DNA of 16,008 nt from an uncultured Acetatifactor sp. (GTDB lineage: Bacteria; Bacillota; Clostridia; Lachnospirales; Lachnospiraceae). The position numbers and the translations under genes were made by a program. Position 1 is the first letter of the stretch. Each line of letters starts with the position of its first letter. The stretch is from the NCBI GenBank assembly GCA_910586435.1, contig CAJUGT010000073.1, forward strand, positions 1 through 16,008, written 5' to 3'. Below are positions 1-7,324 of this stretch, one piece after another. The notes under the pieces are model-generated. The model was not told where the DNA came from. It did not search any database and was given only the letters and a program-made list of their open reading frames with translations.

Positions 1-168
1 GTTCATCGGAGGCGTTGCCCGAGCCGAACGTAACCCCCCATGCCCCGGACGCCGTCCCCTTTGCCAGTCCACTTTGCCCCCCTGAAAGAAACCCGCAAGC
101 TCCTTGGCACTACCGGGGATTAACAGCCGCCCACCGGCATAAAAGCCGAATGAAAGATTTTGGTTATG
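1..168. other. GC-rich leading stretch, no supported gene
   Basis: No gene is supported here. Bases 1-110 are visibly richer in G and C than the rest of the window. The forward frame from base 2 runs to a stop at 83-85, and the frame from base 3 stays open to 272. Both give Pro/Arg-rich or low-complexity peptides with no family resemblance. On the minus strand a frame is open from about position 113 to the window edge and reads as a Gly/Ser/Ala-rich peptide, but it has no convincing start. The stretch could be the end of an upstream gene, a degraded repeat or plain intergenic DNA. Confidence 0.4.
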
Positions 169-197
169 TTGATTTCTGCTCCCGAATCAAGTATAAT
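169..197 (+). promoter_or_regulatory. sigma-A-type promoter of the STM4015-SWIM operon
   Basis: TTGATT (169-174) is followed by a 17-base spacer and a perfect TATAAT (192-197). Transcription would start near 204, about 98 bases before the first start codon. This is the only good promoter seen upstream of the nine-gene run, so it probably drives all of it. Seen in sequence; activity is inferred. Confidence 0.7.
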
Positions 198-245
198 AAG
201 TTTGGGACTGGCAGAGGAAAGTACCTTGAAGTACACTGCGAAATA

Positions 246-265
246 AGTTCCTGCCCACGGGGACT
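246..265 (+). promoter_or_regulatory. short hairpin in the operon leader
   Basis: AGTTCCTG (246-253) can pair with CGGGGACT (258-265), with three G-U pairs and a CCCA loop. It resembles the GTTCCC/GGGAAC hairpins at 2234-2271, and both sites are followed by a similar ctgRAATAAA-like stretch. It may be a copy of the same small dispersed element or a leader control structure. There is no U-tract, so it is not a typical terminator. Confidence 0.35.
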
Positions 266-301
266 GAAATAAACTGGAATAGAATAGAAAGGACGAAGAA
301 A

Positions 302-1183
302 ATGGAAAATGAAGGTGTAATGGTAACAATCACAAAGACATACGAGTACGATTATGAGCAGTATGAGGATGAGGGAAAAGGGACAAAGGCCATGGTGGAG
401 GAGATTCTGGCAGATCCGGATTTGCCCGGTTTGAAGGAAATTATAATAGGAAACTGGGGAGGCGCATGGGAGGAAGACTGTCAGGAACTCATAGATGGCA
501 TTGTGGAAAACGCGGACCGTTTCGCTCACATTGAAAGGCTTTTTGTGGGGGATATGGGGTTTGAAGAATGTGAAGTGTCCTGGATTATGCAGGGAGATTA
601 CAGCCAACTCTGGGGGGCTTTGCCAGGGCTGAAAGAGTTGACAATCAAGGGAAGTATGGATTTGGAACTGGGAGAGATTGTACATGAGAACCTGGAATCA
701 CTGACTATCATCTGTGGAGGACTCCCGCAGGACGTCATTGAGGCCATACAGAAAGCCAGGCTGCCGAAACTGAAAAAATTACTTCTCTATATTGGTGTGG
801 AAGATTATGGATTTGACGGAGATGAGGATACTATTAGAAAACTGTTGGAAAATGCCGAGTTTCCGAAGCTTACGTATCTGGGCATAGCGGACAGTGAGAT
901 ACAGGACGAATTGACAGAAGTAGTGTTGGAGAGCAAGTTTATGAAACAGATTACCACATTAGATTTGTCCTGCGGTACATTGACCGACAAGGGAGGCCAA
1001 ATGCTTCTGGAGAAATTGCCCCAGTTTCCCAATATAAAGAAGCTGGATGTCCATTATAATTATCTGTCAGAGGAGATGGTGGAAAAGCTGGAAAGTCTGC
1101 CCATAGAAATTGACGCTTCCGAGAGTGAAGAGGCGAATGAGTACCATGGTGAGATTTATATGAATGCCATGCTGACAGAATGA
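302..1183 (+). CDS. STM4015 family leucine-rich repeat protein
   Basis: A 293-residue, acidic, probably cytoplasmic protein with no signal peptide or membrane segment. The N-terminal third has no repeats. From about residue 107 to 255, irregular leucine-rich repeats are visible, starting near residues 107 (LPGLKELTI), 130, 154, 187, 216 and 242. This matches the bacterial LRR member of the Salmonella STM4011-STM4015 set, whose function is unknown. AAAGGA (288-293), 8 bases before the ATG, supports the start. It is the first gene of the operon, and its stop overlaps the next start (ATGA). LRR folds usually bind proteins or peptides, so it could be the substrate, sensor or scaffold for the enzymes encoded downstream; that is inference. 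The family call rests on the repeats plus gene order, because LRR sequence alone is not specific. Confidence 0.8.
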   Translation: MENEGVMVTITKTYEYDYEQYEDEGKGTKAMVEEILADPDLPGLKEIIIGNWGGAWEEDCQELIDGIVENADRFAHIERLFVGDMGFEECEVSWIMQGDYSQLWGALPGLKELTIKGSMDLELGEIVHENLESLTIICGGLPQDVIEAIQKARLPKLKKLLLYIGVEDYGFDGDEDTIRKLLENAEFPKLTYLGIADSEIQDELTEVVLESKFMKQITTLDLSCGTLTDKGGQMLLEKLPQFPNIKKLDVHYNYLSEEMVEKLESLPIEIDASESEEANEYHGEIYMNAMLTE

Positions 1184-2205
1184 GACAGGCAGTGTTGATA
1201 GGAACTCCGGGGACGAAGCGGACCGTGTATCTGGAACGGGCCGCTTTGCGAGAGGGAATCACTTTTCGGATGCTTGACTGGAAAGACCGGGAAGTTTGGC
1301 AAAAAGGATTTACGGACTCGGAGTTTTTTCTGAAAATTGACCCGCCTTTGTGGGAGAGCTGTTCCTTAAACGAACTGGACCATCTCACTGCGGGGTATTT
1401 AAAGTGTCTGGAGGAATTGCCATTTCAGGCGCCCAATACGGAATTTTTAAACAGTCCGGAAGTCATAGGGGCGTTGCTGGACAAAAGAGCCTGTAAGGAC
1501 AGATTGCTTGCGGAAGGATTGTCCGTGACAGAACCATTGTCAGAGAGAAGTCCTTTGTCTGCGGAAGAATTGCTGGACGGGATGCGCCGCCAACAGATGA
1601 ATCAGGTATTTATCAAACCCCTGAGAGGCTCCGGCGCCGCAGGCGTTTCGGCTTTTCGCTGGCAGCCGGACCGAAATCGGATGGCATTGTACACCTGTGC
1701 GCTGCATACATCGGAATTGGGATTGATAAACACAAAGCGTCTCAGGAAATTTTTGGATGCAGAGGAGATTATCCCACTCTTAAACCACATATTGGCCCTG
1801 GGCTGCATTGTGGAGAGATGGTACGCCAAGGGAGAATACCAGGGATTTTCTTATGACCTGAGAGTGGTGATGCAGGATGGAGAGCCGGATTTTATCCTGG
1901 CACGTCTTTCAAAAGGCCCCATTACCAACCTGCATTTGAACAATCACCCCCTGGAAGTGAAAGAGCTGGGACTGTCCCAAACCCTGTTAGATTCCGTTGT
2001 GGAACTGTGCCGGAAAAGTATGAAATGCTATCCGGGACTCAGGAGCGCAGGCCTGGATGTGTTGCTGGAAAAGGGCAGCATGAAACCCAGAATCATTGAA
2101 ATGAATGCCCAGGGCGATTTGATTTATCAGGACATCTACCATGAGAACAAAATCTATGGCCGTCAGACCCAAATGATGAAAAAATGGCTGTTGGACGGAT
2201 GCTGA
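1180..2205 (+). CDS. STM4014 family ATP-grasp protein
   Basis: A 341-residue predicted ATP-grasp ligase-like protein. ATP-grasp enzymes activate a carboxylate as an acyl phosphate and join it to an amine or other nucleophile; the substrate here is unknown. Visible signatures are the nucleotide-binding lysine and glycine loop KPLRGSGAAGV (K146 onward), a central FSYDLRVVMQDG strand pair, the ARLSKGPITNLH segment, and the C-terminal metal/ATP-binding part GLDVLLE...IIEMNAQGDL. The N-terminus (VLIGTPGTKRTVYLERA) looks like the pre-ATP-grasp domain. The start overlaps the STM4015 stop by 4 bases, implying translational coupling. Gene order identifies it as STM4014-like. It supplies the only ligase-type chemistry in the cluster, next to two radical SAM enzymes, a pairing often seen in peptide or cofactor modification pathways. 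A product cannot be assigned. Confidence 0.85.
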   Translation: MRQAVLIGTPGTKRTVYLERAALREGITFRMLDWKDREVWQKGFTDSEFFLKIDPPLWESCSLNELDHLTAGYLKCLEELPFQAPNTEFLNSPEVIGALLDKRACKDRLLAEGLSVTEPLSERSPLSAEELLDGMRRQQMNQVFIKPLRGSGAAGVSAFRWQPDRNRMALYTCALHTSELGLINTKRLRKFLDAEEIIPLLNHILALGCIVERWYAKGEYQGFSYDLRVVMQDGEPDFILARLSKGPITNLHLNNHPLEVKELGLSQTLLDSVVELCRKSMKCYPGLRSAGLDVLLEKGSMKPRIIEMNAQGDLIYQDIYHENKIYGRQTQMMKKWLLDGC

Positions 2206-2233
2206 AAGAAAGGTACCGCAGAGACCGGAATAA

Positions 2234-2271
2234 GTTCCCACAAGCGGGAACAAGTTCCCAGGAGTGGGAAC
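2234..2271. repeat. two tandem GTTCCC/GGGAAC inverted repeats
   Basis: GTTCCC (2234-2239) pairs with GGGAAC (2246-2251), and the unit repeats 20 bases later as GTTCCC (2254-2259) and GGGAAC (2266-2271). Each could form a hairpin with a 6-base loop, and the inner GGGAAC-aa-GTTCCC (2246-2259) offers an alternative fold. The spacers differ while the arms are identical, which suggests selection on the pairing or a repeat-unit origin. A related hairpin lies at 246-265 upstream of the operon. Confidence 0.6.
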
Positions 2272-2300
2272 TGGAATAAAAAAACAGTCTCGGAACGGAA

Positions 2301-2360
2301 GCCCCCGGAAGGGTTTTCAGACGCAAAAGCGGCTGAATAACCCTTCCCCAATAAGGGGGC
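2301..2360. promoter_or_regulatory. large bipartite hairpin between STM4014 and STM4013 genes
   Basis: GCCCCC (2301-2306) can pair with GGGGGC (2355-2360). Inside it, GGAAGGGTTTTCAG (2307-2320) pairs with CTGAATAACCCTTCC (2333-2347) with one bulge, and CGC-AAAA-GCG (2322-2331) caps the stem. No U-tract follows, only AT-rich sequence from about 2383, so it looks like an RNA stability, processing or attenuation structure more than an intrinsic terminator. Together with the repeats at 2234-2271 it fills the 194-base gap. No small gene or precursor peptide with a ribosome site was found there. Confidence 0.55.
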
Positions 2361-2399
2361 TGAAGTGCAGAGACGGAACGGGAATAAAATAAAAATATT

Positions 2400-3272
2400 A
2401 TGGAAAGAACAGTACAGGAAGAAGTGCCTTTGCGTTCTTTTATATCCTCTGGGGAAAAACACAAGCCCACGGTGGATATGAAACAGGTAGTAGGAACTTC
2501 AGATATTTTGTTTATATGTCTTGATACCCTGCGCTATGACGTGGCGGTTCAGGAAGAAGAGGCAGGGACGACTCCGGTGTTGAACCAATATGGTCCATGG
2601 GAAAAGTGCCAGGCGCCGGGGAATTTTACATATCCTTCCCATCATGCCATGTTTGCGGGATTTTTGCCCTGCCGTTATGACGCGAAAAATGTGGCGGACA
2701 GAGAGCTTTTATTTTTCCCCCAATCCATTGGCCTGGGGAAGAATCCGCCGGAGGGAGCTTACGGGTTTACGGGAAGCACAATCATGGAAGGATTGGAAAA
2801 AGAGGGATACGAAACCTGGTGTGTGGGGGGCGTGGCTTTTTTTGATAAGCGCTCGGACATAGGAAAGGTATTTCCGGGATATTTTCAGAAAAGCTGGTGG
2901 AACCCCTCTTTTGGCTGCCCGGTGAAGGAGAGTACAAAGAATCAGGTGGACTTTATTCTGAACAGGATAACCAGGGAAGAGCGGCAGTCCCCAATCTTTC
3001 TATATCTAAATGTGGATGCCATTCATTATCCTAATTATTTCTATCTGGAAGGGGCCTCCGGTGACAGCGTGTTAAGCCATGCCGCCGCATTGCGATATGT
3101 GGACGGGGAGCTTGGGAGATTGTTTGAGGGATGGAAGGAGAAAAGGGGCGGCAGTACATTTGTCATATGCTGTTCGGATCATGGAACCTGCTATGGGGAG
3201 GACGGGTGCCAATTCCATGGCATCAACCATCCGGTGGTAAATACCATTCCCTATAAACACTTTTTTATATAA
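2400..3272 (+). CDS. STM4013/SEN3800 family hydrolase (alkaline phosphatase/sulfatase superfamily)
   Basis: Predicted metal-dependent hydrolase of the alkaline phosphatase superfamily, 290 residues as given. The metal-site pieces are in order: DTLRYD (D42), the nucleophile region NFTYPSHH with T77 the likely attacking residue, NVDAIHYPN, and SDHGTCYGEDG (D260, H261) followed by HGINHP. The sulfatase Cys/Ser-x-Pro-x-Arg formylglycine motif is absent, so a phosphoester or phosphonate substrate is more likely than a sulfate ester; that is inference. It lacks a signal peptide and should be cytoplasmic, unlike most sulfatases. The ATG at 2400 has no ribosome site. The in-frame ATG at 2478 gives MKQVVGTSDILF, which resembles the usual family N-terminus (264 residues), and may be the true start. 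It is separated from STM4014 by the hairpin gap and precedes STM4012 by 26 bases. Confidence 0.85.
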   Translation: MERTVQEEVPLRSFISSGEKHKPTVDMKQVVGTSDILFICLDTLRYDVAVQEEEAGTTPVLNQYGPWEKCQAPGNFTYPSHHAMFAGFLPCRYDAKNVADRELLFFPQSIGLGKNPPEGAYGFTGSTIMEGLEKEGYETWCVGGVAFFDKRSDIGKVFPGYFQKSWWNPSFGCPVKESTKNQVDFILNRITREERQSPIFLYLNVDAIHYPNYFYLEGASGDSVLSHAAALRYVDGELGRLFEGWKEKRGGSTFVICCSDHGTCYGEDGCQFHGINHPVVNTIPYKHFFI

Positions 3273-3298
3273 GGAAATATATTTGAGGAAATTCCGAT

Positions 3299-4588
3299 AT
3301 GAATCCATACAGACAGTATATGTATAGCTATCCTCACAAGACGGCATATGGTCCCATGAAAGGCGTCTCTCTTGGGGAGTACATCCCTCTGCTGAAGGGC
3401 GTTGGAAATGGCCTGTATTTACATATTCCTTTTTGCCAGGCAAAGTGTGGTTACTGTAATTTATTCTCGGTGACGGGCCAGGGGCAAGAGGCGGTGGACA
3501 GATATCTGGACGCAGTGGAACGGCAGGCCGGGCAGTACGCGGAATTGATGGGGAATATTGATTGTAAATTTTCTGATTTGGTCATTGGCGGAGGAACCCC
3601 GCTGTCTTTGTCAGAAAGACAGTTGGAACGGATTTTTGACTTGACAGAGAAATATTTTCATTTTACCCCCGGGCGGGAGACAGTGATTGAGACAGCGCCC
3701 AATCAGACAACCCGGGAGAAACTTGCCCTGCTCAAGGAGGCGGGTGTTACCAGAGTCAGCATGGGAATACAGAGTTTTGCGGATGAGGAACTTCTGGCAC
3801 TGAGGCGGCGGCATACGGCGGCGAAGGCACGGGAGGCATTGGCGCTTTTGAAGACATTTGACTTTCCCTGTGTGAATGTTGATTTTATATATGGTATTCC
3901 GGGGCAGACGGAGGATAGTTTGCTGGCTTCTCTGAAGGAAGCCTTGGAGTTTGAGCCGGAGGAACTCTTTTTATATCCCCTGTATGTAAAGCATGGGGTA
4001 TTCCTGGAACGGGAAGGGGTGGTGACGAATCCGGAGATGGCTTATAAGCAATATCTGACAGCGGGAGCATATCTGCGGGGGGAGGGATTTCGACAGGATT
4101 CCATGCGCCGGTTTGTAAGGAGGGAAGGCGGACGGGAGTTTTCCGAATGCGGCTTTGGTACGTCCCTGGCTCTGGGCTGTGGGGGAAGGAGCTATCTTGG
4201 CAGGCTTCATTTCTGTACACCCTATGCCGTGGACAGGGAGAGGTGTCTAAAGCAGCTGGAAGAATATGAGAATACCGAGGATTATACACAGATTACCCAT
4301 GGAATCCTTCTGACGGAGGAGGAATTGAAACGCCGTTATGTGATTCGGCATCTATTCATACGGCCGGGGCTTGCGCTGGGTTCTTATGAAGGACATTTTG
4401 GAAGGAATGCCCTGGAAGACTTTCCTCTGCTGCGGGACTGGATGGAACATAAATATGTGGAAACCCGGAGCGTGGGCCGGGAGGAATTCCTGACCTTGAC
4501 CCGGGAGGGACTGGGGCTTTCTGATTATCTGGGACCGGAGCTGATTTCCCCAAAGGTCCAAAAAGCCATGGAAGAATGGGAGGGATAG
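3299..4588 (+). CDS. STM4012 family radical SAM protein (HemW-like)
   Basis: A 429-residue radical SAM enzyme. LYLHIPFCQAKCGYCN carries the CX3CX2C motif for the catalytic 4Fe-4S cluster (C46, C50, C53). The SAM-contacting region IGGGTPLSLS and the TRVSMGIQSF segment are as in the HemW/coproporphyrinogen dehydrogenase-like group. The C-terminal part (EEELKRRYVIRHLFI onward) resembles the HemW C-terminal domain. HemW-like proteins include heme chaperones and, in other families, methyltransferase-type enzymes, so the fold does not fix the reaction. The start has GAGG (3285-3288) about 10 bases upstream. It is 26 bases after STM4013 and 5 bases before STM4011. The adjacent STM4011 gene makes this the first of a radical SAM pair, typical of the STM4011-STM4015 set. 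Confidence 0.9.
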   Translation: MNPYRQYMYSYPHKTAYGPMKGVSLGEYIPLLKGVGNGLYLHIPFCQAKCGYCNLFSVTGQGQEAVDRYLDAVERQAGQYAELMGNIDCKFSDLVIGGGTPLSLSERQLERIFDLTEKYFHFTPGRETVIETAPNQTTREKLALLKEAGVTRVSMGIQSFADEELLALRRRHTAAKAREALALLKTFDFPCVNVDFIYGIPGQTEDSLLASLKEALEFEPEELFLYPLYVKHGVFLEREGVVTNPEMAYKQYLTAGAYLRGEGFRQDSMRRFVRREGGREFSECGFGTSLALGCGGRSYLGRLHFCTPYAVDRERCLKQLEEYENTEDYTQITHGILLTEEELKRRYVIRHLFIRPGLALGSYEGHFGRNALEDFPLLRDWMEHKYVETRSVGREEFLTLTREGLGLSDYLGPELISPKVQKAMEEWEG

Positions 4589-4593
4589 GGCAT

Positions 4594-6231
4594 ATGCTTT
4601 TATATCGGGGAAGCTTAAAAAGCTGCAATTATCAATGTTCCTATTGCCCTTTTTCCAAACATTCCATGTCAGCGCAGGAGCTTGCGAAAGACCGGGCGCA
4701 ATGGTTTTCTTTTGTGGAACAGTATGAAAAGCGGGCAGGGGCACTGGGAATCCATGCTCTCATGATAGTGCCTTATGGGGAAGCGCTGATTCATCCCTGG
4801 TATTGGGAAGGGCTTGCCCGCATTACATCACTGCCGGAGACGGAGGCAGCAGGGGCACAGACGAACTTAAGTTTTTCCATAGAATCAAGCCTTAAAACTT
4901 TTGAGGAAAGGGGAGGGATAAGGGAGAAAGTAAGACTTTGGGCAACGTTTCATCCCCAGATGACATCGGTATCCGAATTTGCCTCCCGCTGCGGGCAGCT
5001 GGCGGAAAAGGGAATTTCCATATGCGCCGGAAGCGTGGGGGTGCCGGAGAACCTGGAAATTCTGCGGAAACTGAAGGAAAGTCTGCCGAAGGGGGTGTAC
5101 CTTTGGGTGAATAAAATGGATGGGCTTGACCGGCCCTATACCAGGGAGGAAAGGGAAGGGTTTCTGGAAATAGACCCTTATTTTATCAGAGAACTCACTC
5201 CAGTCCCCAAAGACGCGGCAATGTGTGAAGGACGGCTTTTGGTGGAAGGAAATGGGAAAGTCCACACTTGCAACATCAGCAAAGTGATAGAGCATAATTG
5301 GGAGAAGGGGCTGCCGTCTCCTGTGTGTAATCGTAAAATCTGTTCCTGTTATCTTGCCTATGGTGGGCGGACGGATTTTATGAACAGGGTTTTGTTTGGA
5401 AAATACCCCTTATTTCGGATTCCAAGGCGGCCAGGGGCCGTGTTTTTTGATATTGAAGGAACGCTGCTTAACACAGAGAAGCAAAGGGCCGCAGGGAGCA
5501 GAGCTGCCGGGGCGCCGGGAGAAACGGCGCAGGGGAAGGGGGCAGGCAAAGGCATATCCCACATGGTTCTGGCAGGACTGGAAGCGCTTGTGAGGGATGG
5601 AACCTGGCTTTTCTTCGCAACCACCCTGCCCTATGAGGAAGCAGTGAAACGCTGCCGCAAGATCCGGCATCTGTTTCGGGGCGGCATCTTCTCCGGCGGG
5701 GCCCATCTTAGGCTGGAAGCGGCCTGGAAACATGGGGAAGGTGGTAAGATTTCTCAGGAGGGCTGGGGAGATGAAGGACTTCGAGAATGTTTTATGGAAA
5801 TGGATGAGACGGTACTTTCCTACGTCACATCTCTTGCGGGAACATATCGCTTTCGGCTTCTTGTGTATAAAGCGGGGAATAAAGTTTATAAACTGACTTT
5901 GCTTCGTTCGTCACACAGGCCATGGGAGGAGCAGGAGGCGGAGGAACTGTTTCGAGGTCTGCCGGCACATGAGAAGTTGGTTCGATATTACAGGGAAGGA
6001 AACTGCTTGCAGATTGTTCGCCGGGGGGCGGATAAAGCGGCGGGTGTCAGAACACTTTGCCAATGGCTTGATATTTCAGCCAGGGAAGCCGTTGCGGTGG
6101 GGGATTCTGAGGAAGATGAGGAAATGATGAAACTGTGCGGAATGCCGCAGGAAAAACCTCCGGCGGGGCCGGAGGCTTTGGGACAAATCATAGAAATGGA
6201 GAGGGAATGCCATGGAACAGGAATTTATTAA
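4594..6231 (+). CDS. STM4011 family radical SAM protein fused to a Cof-type HAD phosphatase
   Basis: A 545-residue two-domain protein. Residues 1-270 are radical SAM: CNYQCSYC gives CX3CX2C at C11, C15 and C18. Further cysteines at 211, 226, 245, 250 and 252 could bind an auxiliary Fe-S cluster in the manner of SPASM/twitch domains. Residues from about 281 are a HAD hydrolase. Motif I is FFDIEGTL (D286, with Glu in place of the second Asp, as in enolase-phosphatase MtnC), motif II is the ATT region, and motif III/IV is the lysine in RGADKAAG plus VGDSEEDEEMM (D504). An Ala/Gly/Arg-rich insert follows motif I. The HAD part suggests removal of phosphate from a small molecule or intermediate. 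I chose the ATG at 4594: GGGAGGG (4578-4584) lies 9 bases upstream and MLLYRGSLKSCNY fits the family start. An in-frame ATG at 4576 lacks that site. The end overlaps the next gene by 20 bases. Confidence 0.85.
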   Translation: MLLYRGSLKSCNYQCSYCPFSKHSMSAQELAKDRAQWFSFVEQYEKRAGALGIHALMIVPYGEALIHPWYWEGLARITSLPETEAAGAQTNLSFSIESSLKTFEERGGIREKVRLWATFHPQMTSVSEFASRCGQLAEKGISICAGSVGVPENLEILRKLKESLPKGVYLWVNKMDGLDRPYTREEREGFLEIDPYFIRELTPVPKDAAMCEGRLLVEGNGKVHTCNISKVIEHNWEKGLPSPVCNRKICSCYLAYGGRTDFMNRVLFGKYPLFRIPRRPGAVFFDIEGTLLNTEKQRAAGSRAAGAPGETAQGKGAGKGISHMVLAGLEALVRDGTWLFFATTLPYEEAVKRCRKIRHLFRGGIFSGGAHLRLEAAWKHGEGGKISQEGWGDEGLRECFMEMDETVLSYVTSLAGTYRFRLLVYKAGNKVYKLTLLRSSHRPWEEQEAEELFRGLPAHEKLVRYYREGNCLQIVRRGADKAAGVRTLCQWLDISAREAVAVGDSEEDEEMMKLCGMPQEKPPAGPEALGQIIEMERECHGTGIY

Positions 6232-7324
6232 ACCTCCTGTGGAGGTAAGGTACAAGGATGAGTTGGAGGCACTGAGAGAGACGGATACGGGATGTAAGCC
6301 GGAGAATTGGCAGATGTCGCCCAAGGCTGTCAGGACATTTATCTTGGGAAGTCCAAAACCCATTGTGTATAAGGATAAGGAGTATCTGATTGAGAAAAAG
6401 TATCTGGGAAACGATGCGCTGGTGGAGCGGTGTATTGTCACCCTGGCAGGAAACAGAGGTCTGATGCTGGTGGGAGAGCCGGGCACGGCCAAGACCATGT
6501 TGTCTGAACTGTTGTCTGCGGCAATCAGCGGCGTAAGCACCAATACTATCCAGGGGACGGCCGGGACAACCGAGGATATGATTAAGTATTCCTGGAATTA
6601 CGCATTGTTACTGGCAAAGGGACCCAGCAGGGAAGCGCTTGTACCGGCGCCTCTGTACGTGGGAATGGAGCGGGGGATTCTGACCAGATTTGAGGAGATT
6701 ACCAGAACCCCGGCAGAGATTCAAGACAGTTTAATCAGTGTGCTCAGTGATAAAGTTCTGAATGTTCCGGAGCTTGGAGACGACGGATTTCTGTTTGCGA
6801 AACAGGGATTTAATGTCATCGGAACGGCCAACACCAGAGACAAGGGTGTCAATGAGATGAGCAGCGCTCTGAAGAGAAGGTTTAACTTTGAAACCGTTAT
6901 GCCCGTTCGGGAAGCGGCGATGGAAAAGAAGATTATTATGAATGAGGTAAATAAACTGGCGGAAGAGGCTAATATTGACATGCAGGCTGATGAGGATGTG
7001 GCGGAGATTCTGGCGTCAACTTATCATGAACTGCGGGAGGGAGTCTCGGCCTACGGGCACAGGATTGACAAACCATCCGCGGTTATGAGTACGGCGGAGG
7101 CGGTGTCAGTTTATTACCAGGCCATGATAACGGGGTATTATTATGACAATGGGCAGATGAGCATGGAGGCCCTGGTACAGAATCTTGTGGGAGCGGTTTC
7201 CAAGGAAAATAAGGACGATCTGGAGAAAGTAAAGGGGTATTTTAATACGGTCATCAGGGACAAGAGCAGCAGAGAAGGTGGATTATGGAAAGAATATTAC
7301 GAAGCAAGGAAATGGCTGAAATAA
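6212..7324 (+). CDS. MoxR-family AAA+ ATPase (YehL-like)
   Basis: A 370-residue AAA+ ATPase. Walker A is GEPGTAKT (residues 88-95). The Walker B position reads LTRFEEIT instead of the usual hydrophobic-DE; from memory, MoxR proteins of this DUF5682-linked group share that form. Sensor 1 is IGTANTRDKG, and ALKRRFNFE holds the arginine-finger region. MoxR proteins form rings that remodel or load partners, usually with a VWA protein, often for metal insertion or complex activation. The VWA partner is encoded two genes downstream. GGAGAGGG (6198-6205), 6 bases before the ATG, supports the start, which lies 20 bases inside the HAD end of the previous gene. Size and neighbours match E. coli YehL, whose function is not established. 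It is probably cytoplasmic. Confidence 0.88.
   Translation: MEQEFIKPPVEVRYKDELEALRETDTGCKPENWQMSPKAVRTFILGSPKPIVYKDKEYLIEKKYLGNDALVERCIVTLAGNRGLMLVGEPGTAKTMLSELLSAAISGVSTNTIQGTAGTTEDMIKYSWNYALLLAKGPSREALVPAPLYVGMERGILTRFEEITRTPAEIQDSLISVLSDKVLNVPELGDDGFLFAKQGFNVIGTANTRDKGVNEMSSALKRRFNFETVMPVREAAMEKKIIMNEVNKLAEEANIDMQADEDVAEILASTYHELREGVSAYGHRIDKPSAVMSTAEAVSVYYQAMITGYYYDNGQMSMEALVQNLVGAVSKENKDDLEKVKGYFNTVIRDKSSREGGLWKEYYEARKWLK

Noticed and set aside
15..272. Forward open frame at the window start
   Set aside because: Its Pro-rich then basic peptide has no family resemblance, begins at a TTG without a ribosome site, and runs across the promoter and leader hairpin.
164..685. Minus-strand open frame opposite the STM4015 gene start
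   Set aside because: Antisense to a supported gene and its promoter, with no family features.
2234..2271. CRISPR-like array
   Set aside because: Only two 20-base periods with arms of 6 bases and no true spacers or cas genes.
2093..2470. Minus-strand open frames across the 2206-2399 gap
   Set aside because: The peptide is low complexity and spans the inverted repeats; no start signals. The gap is better explained as non-coding structure.
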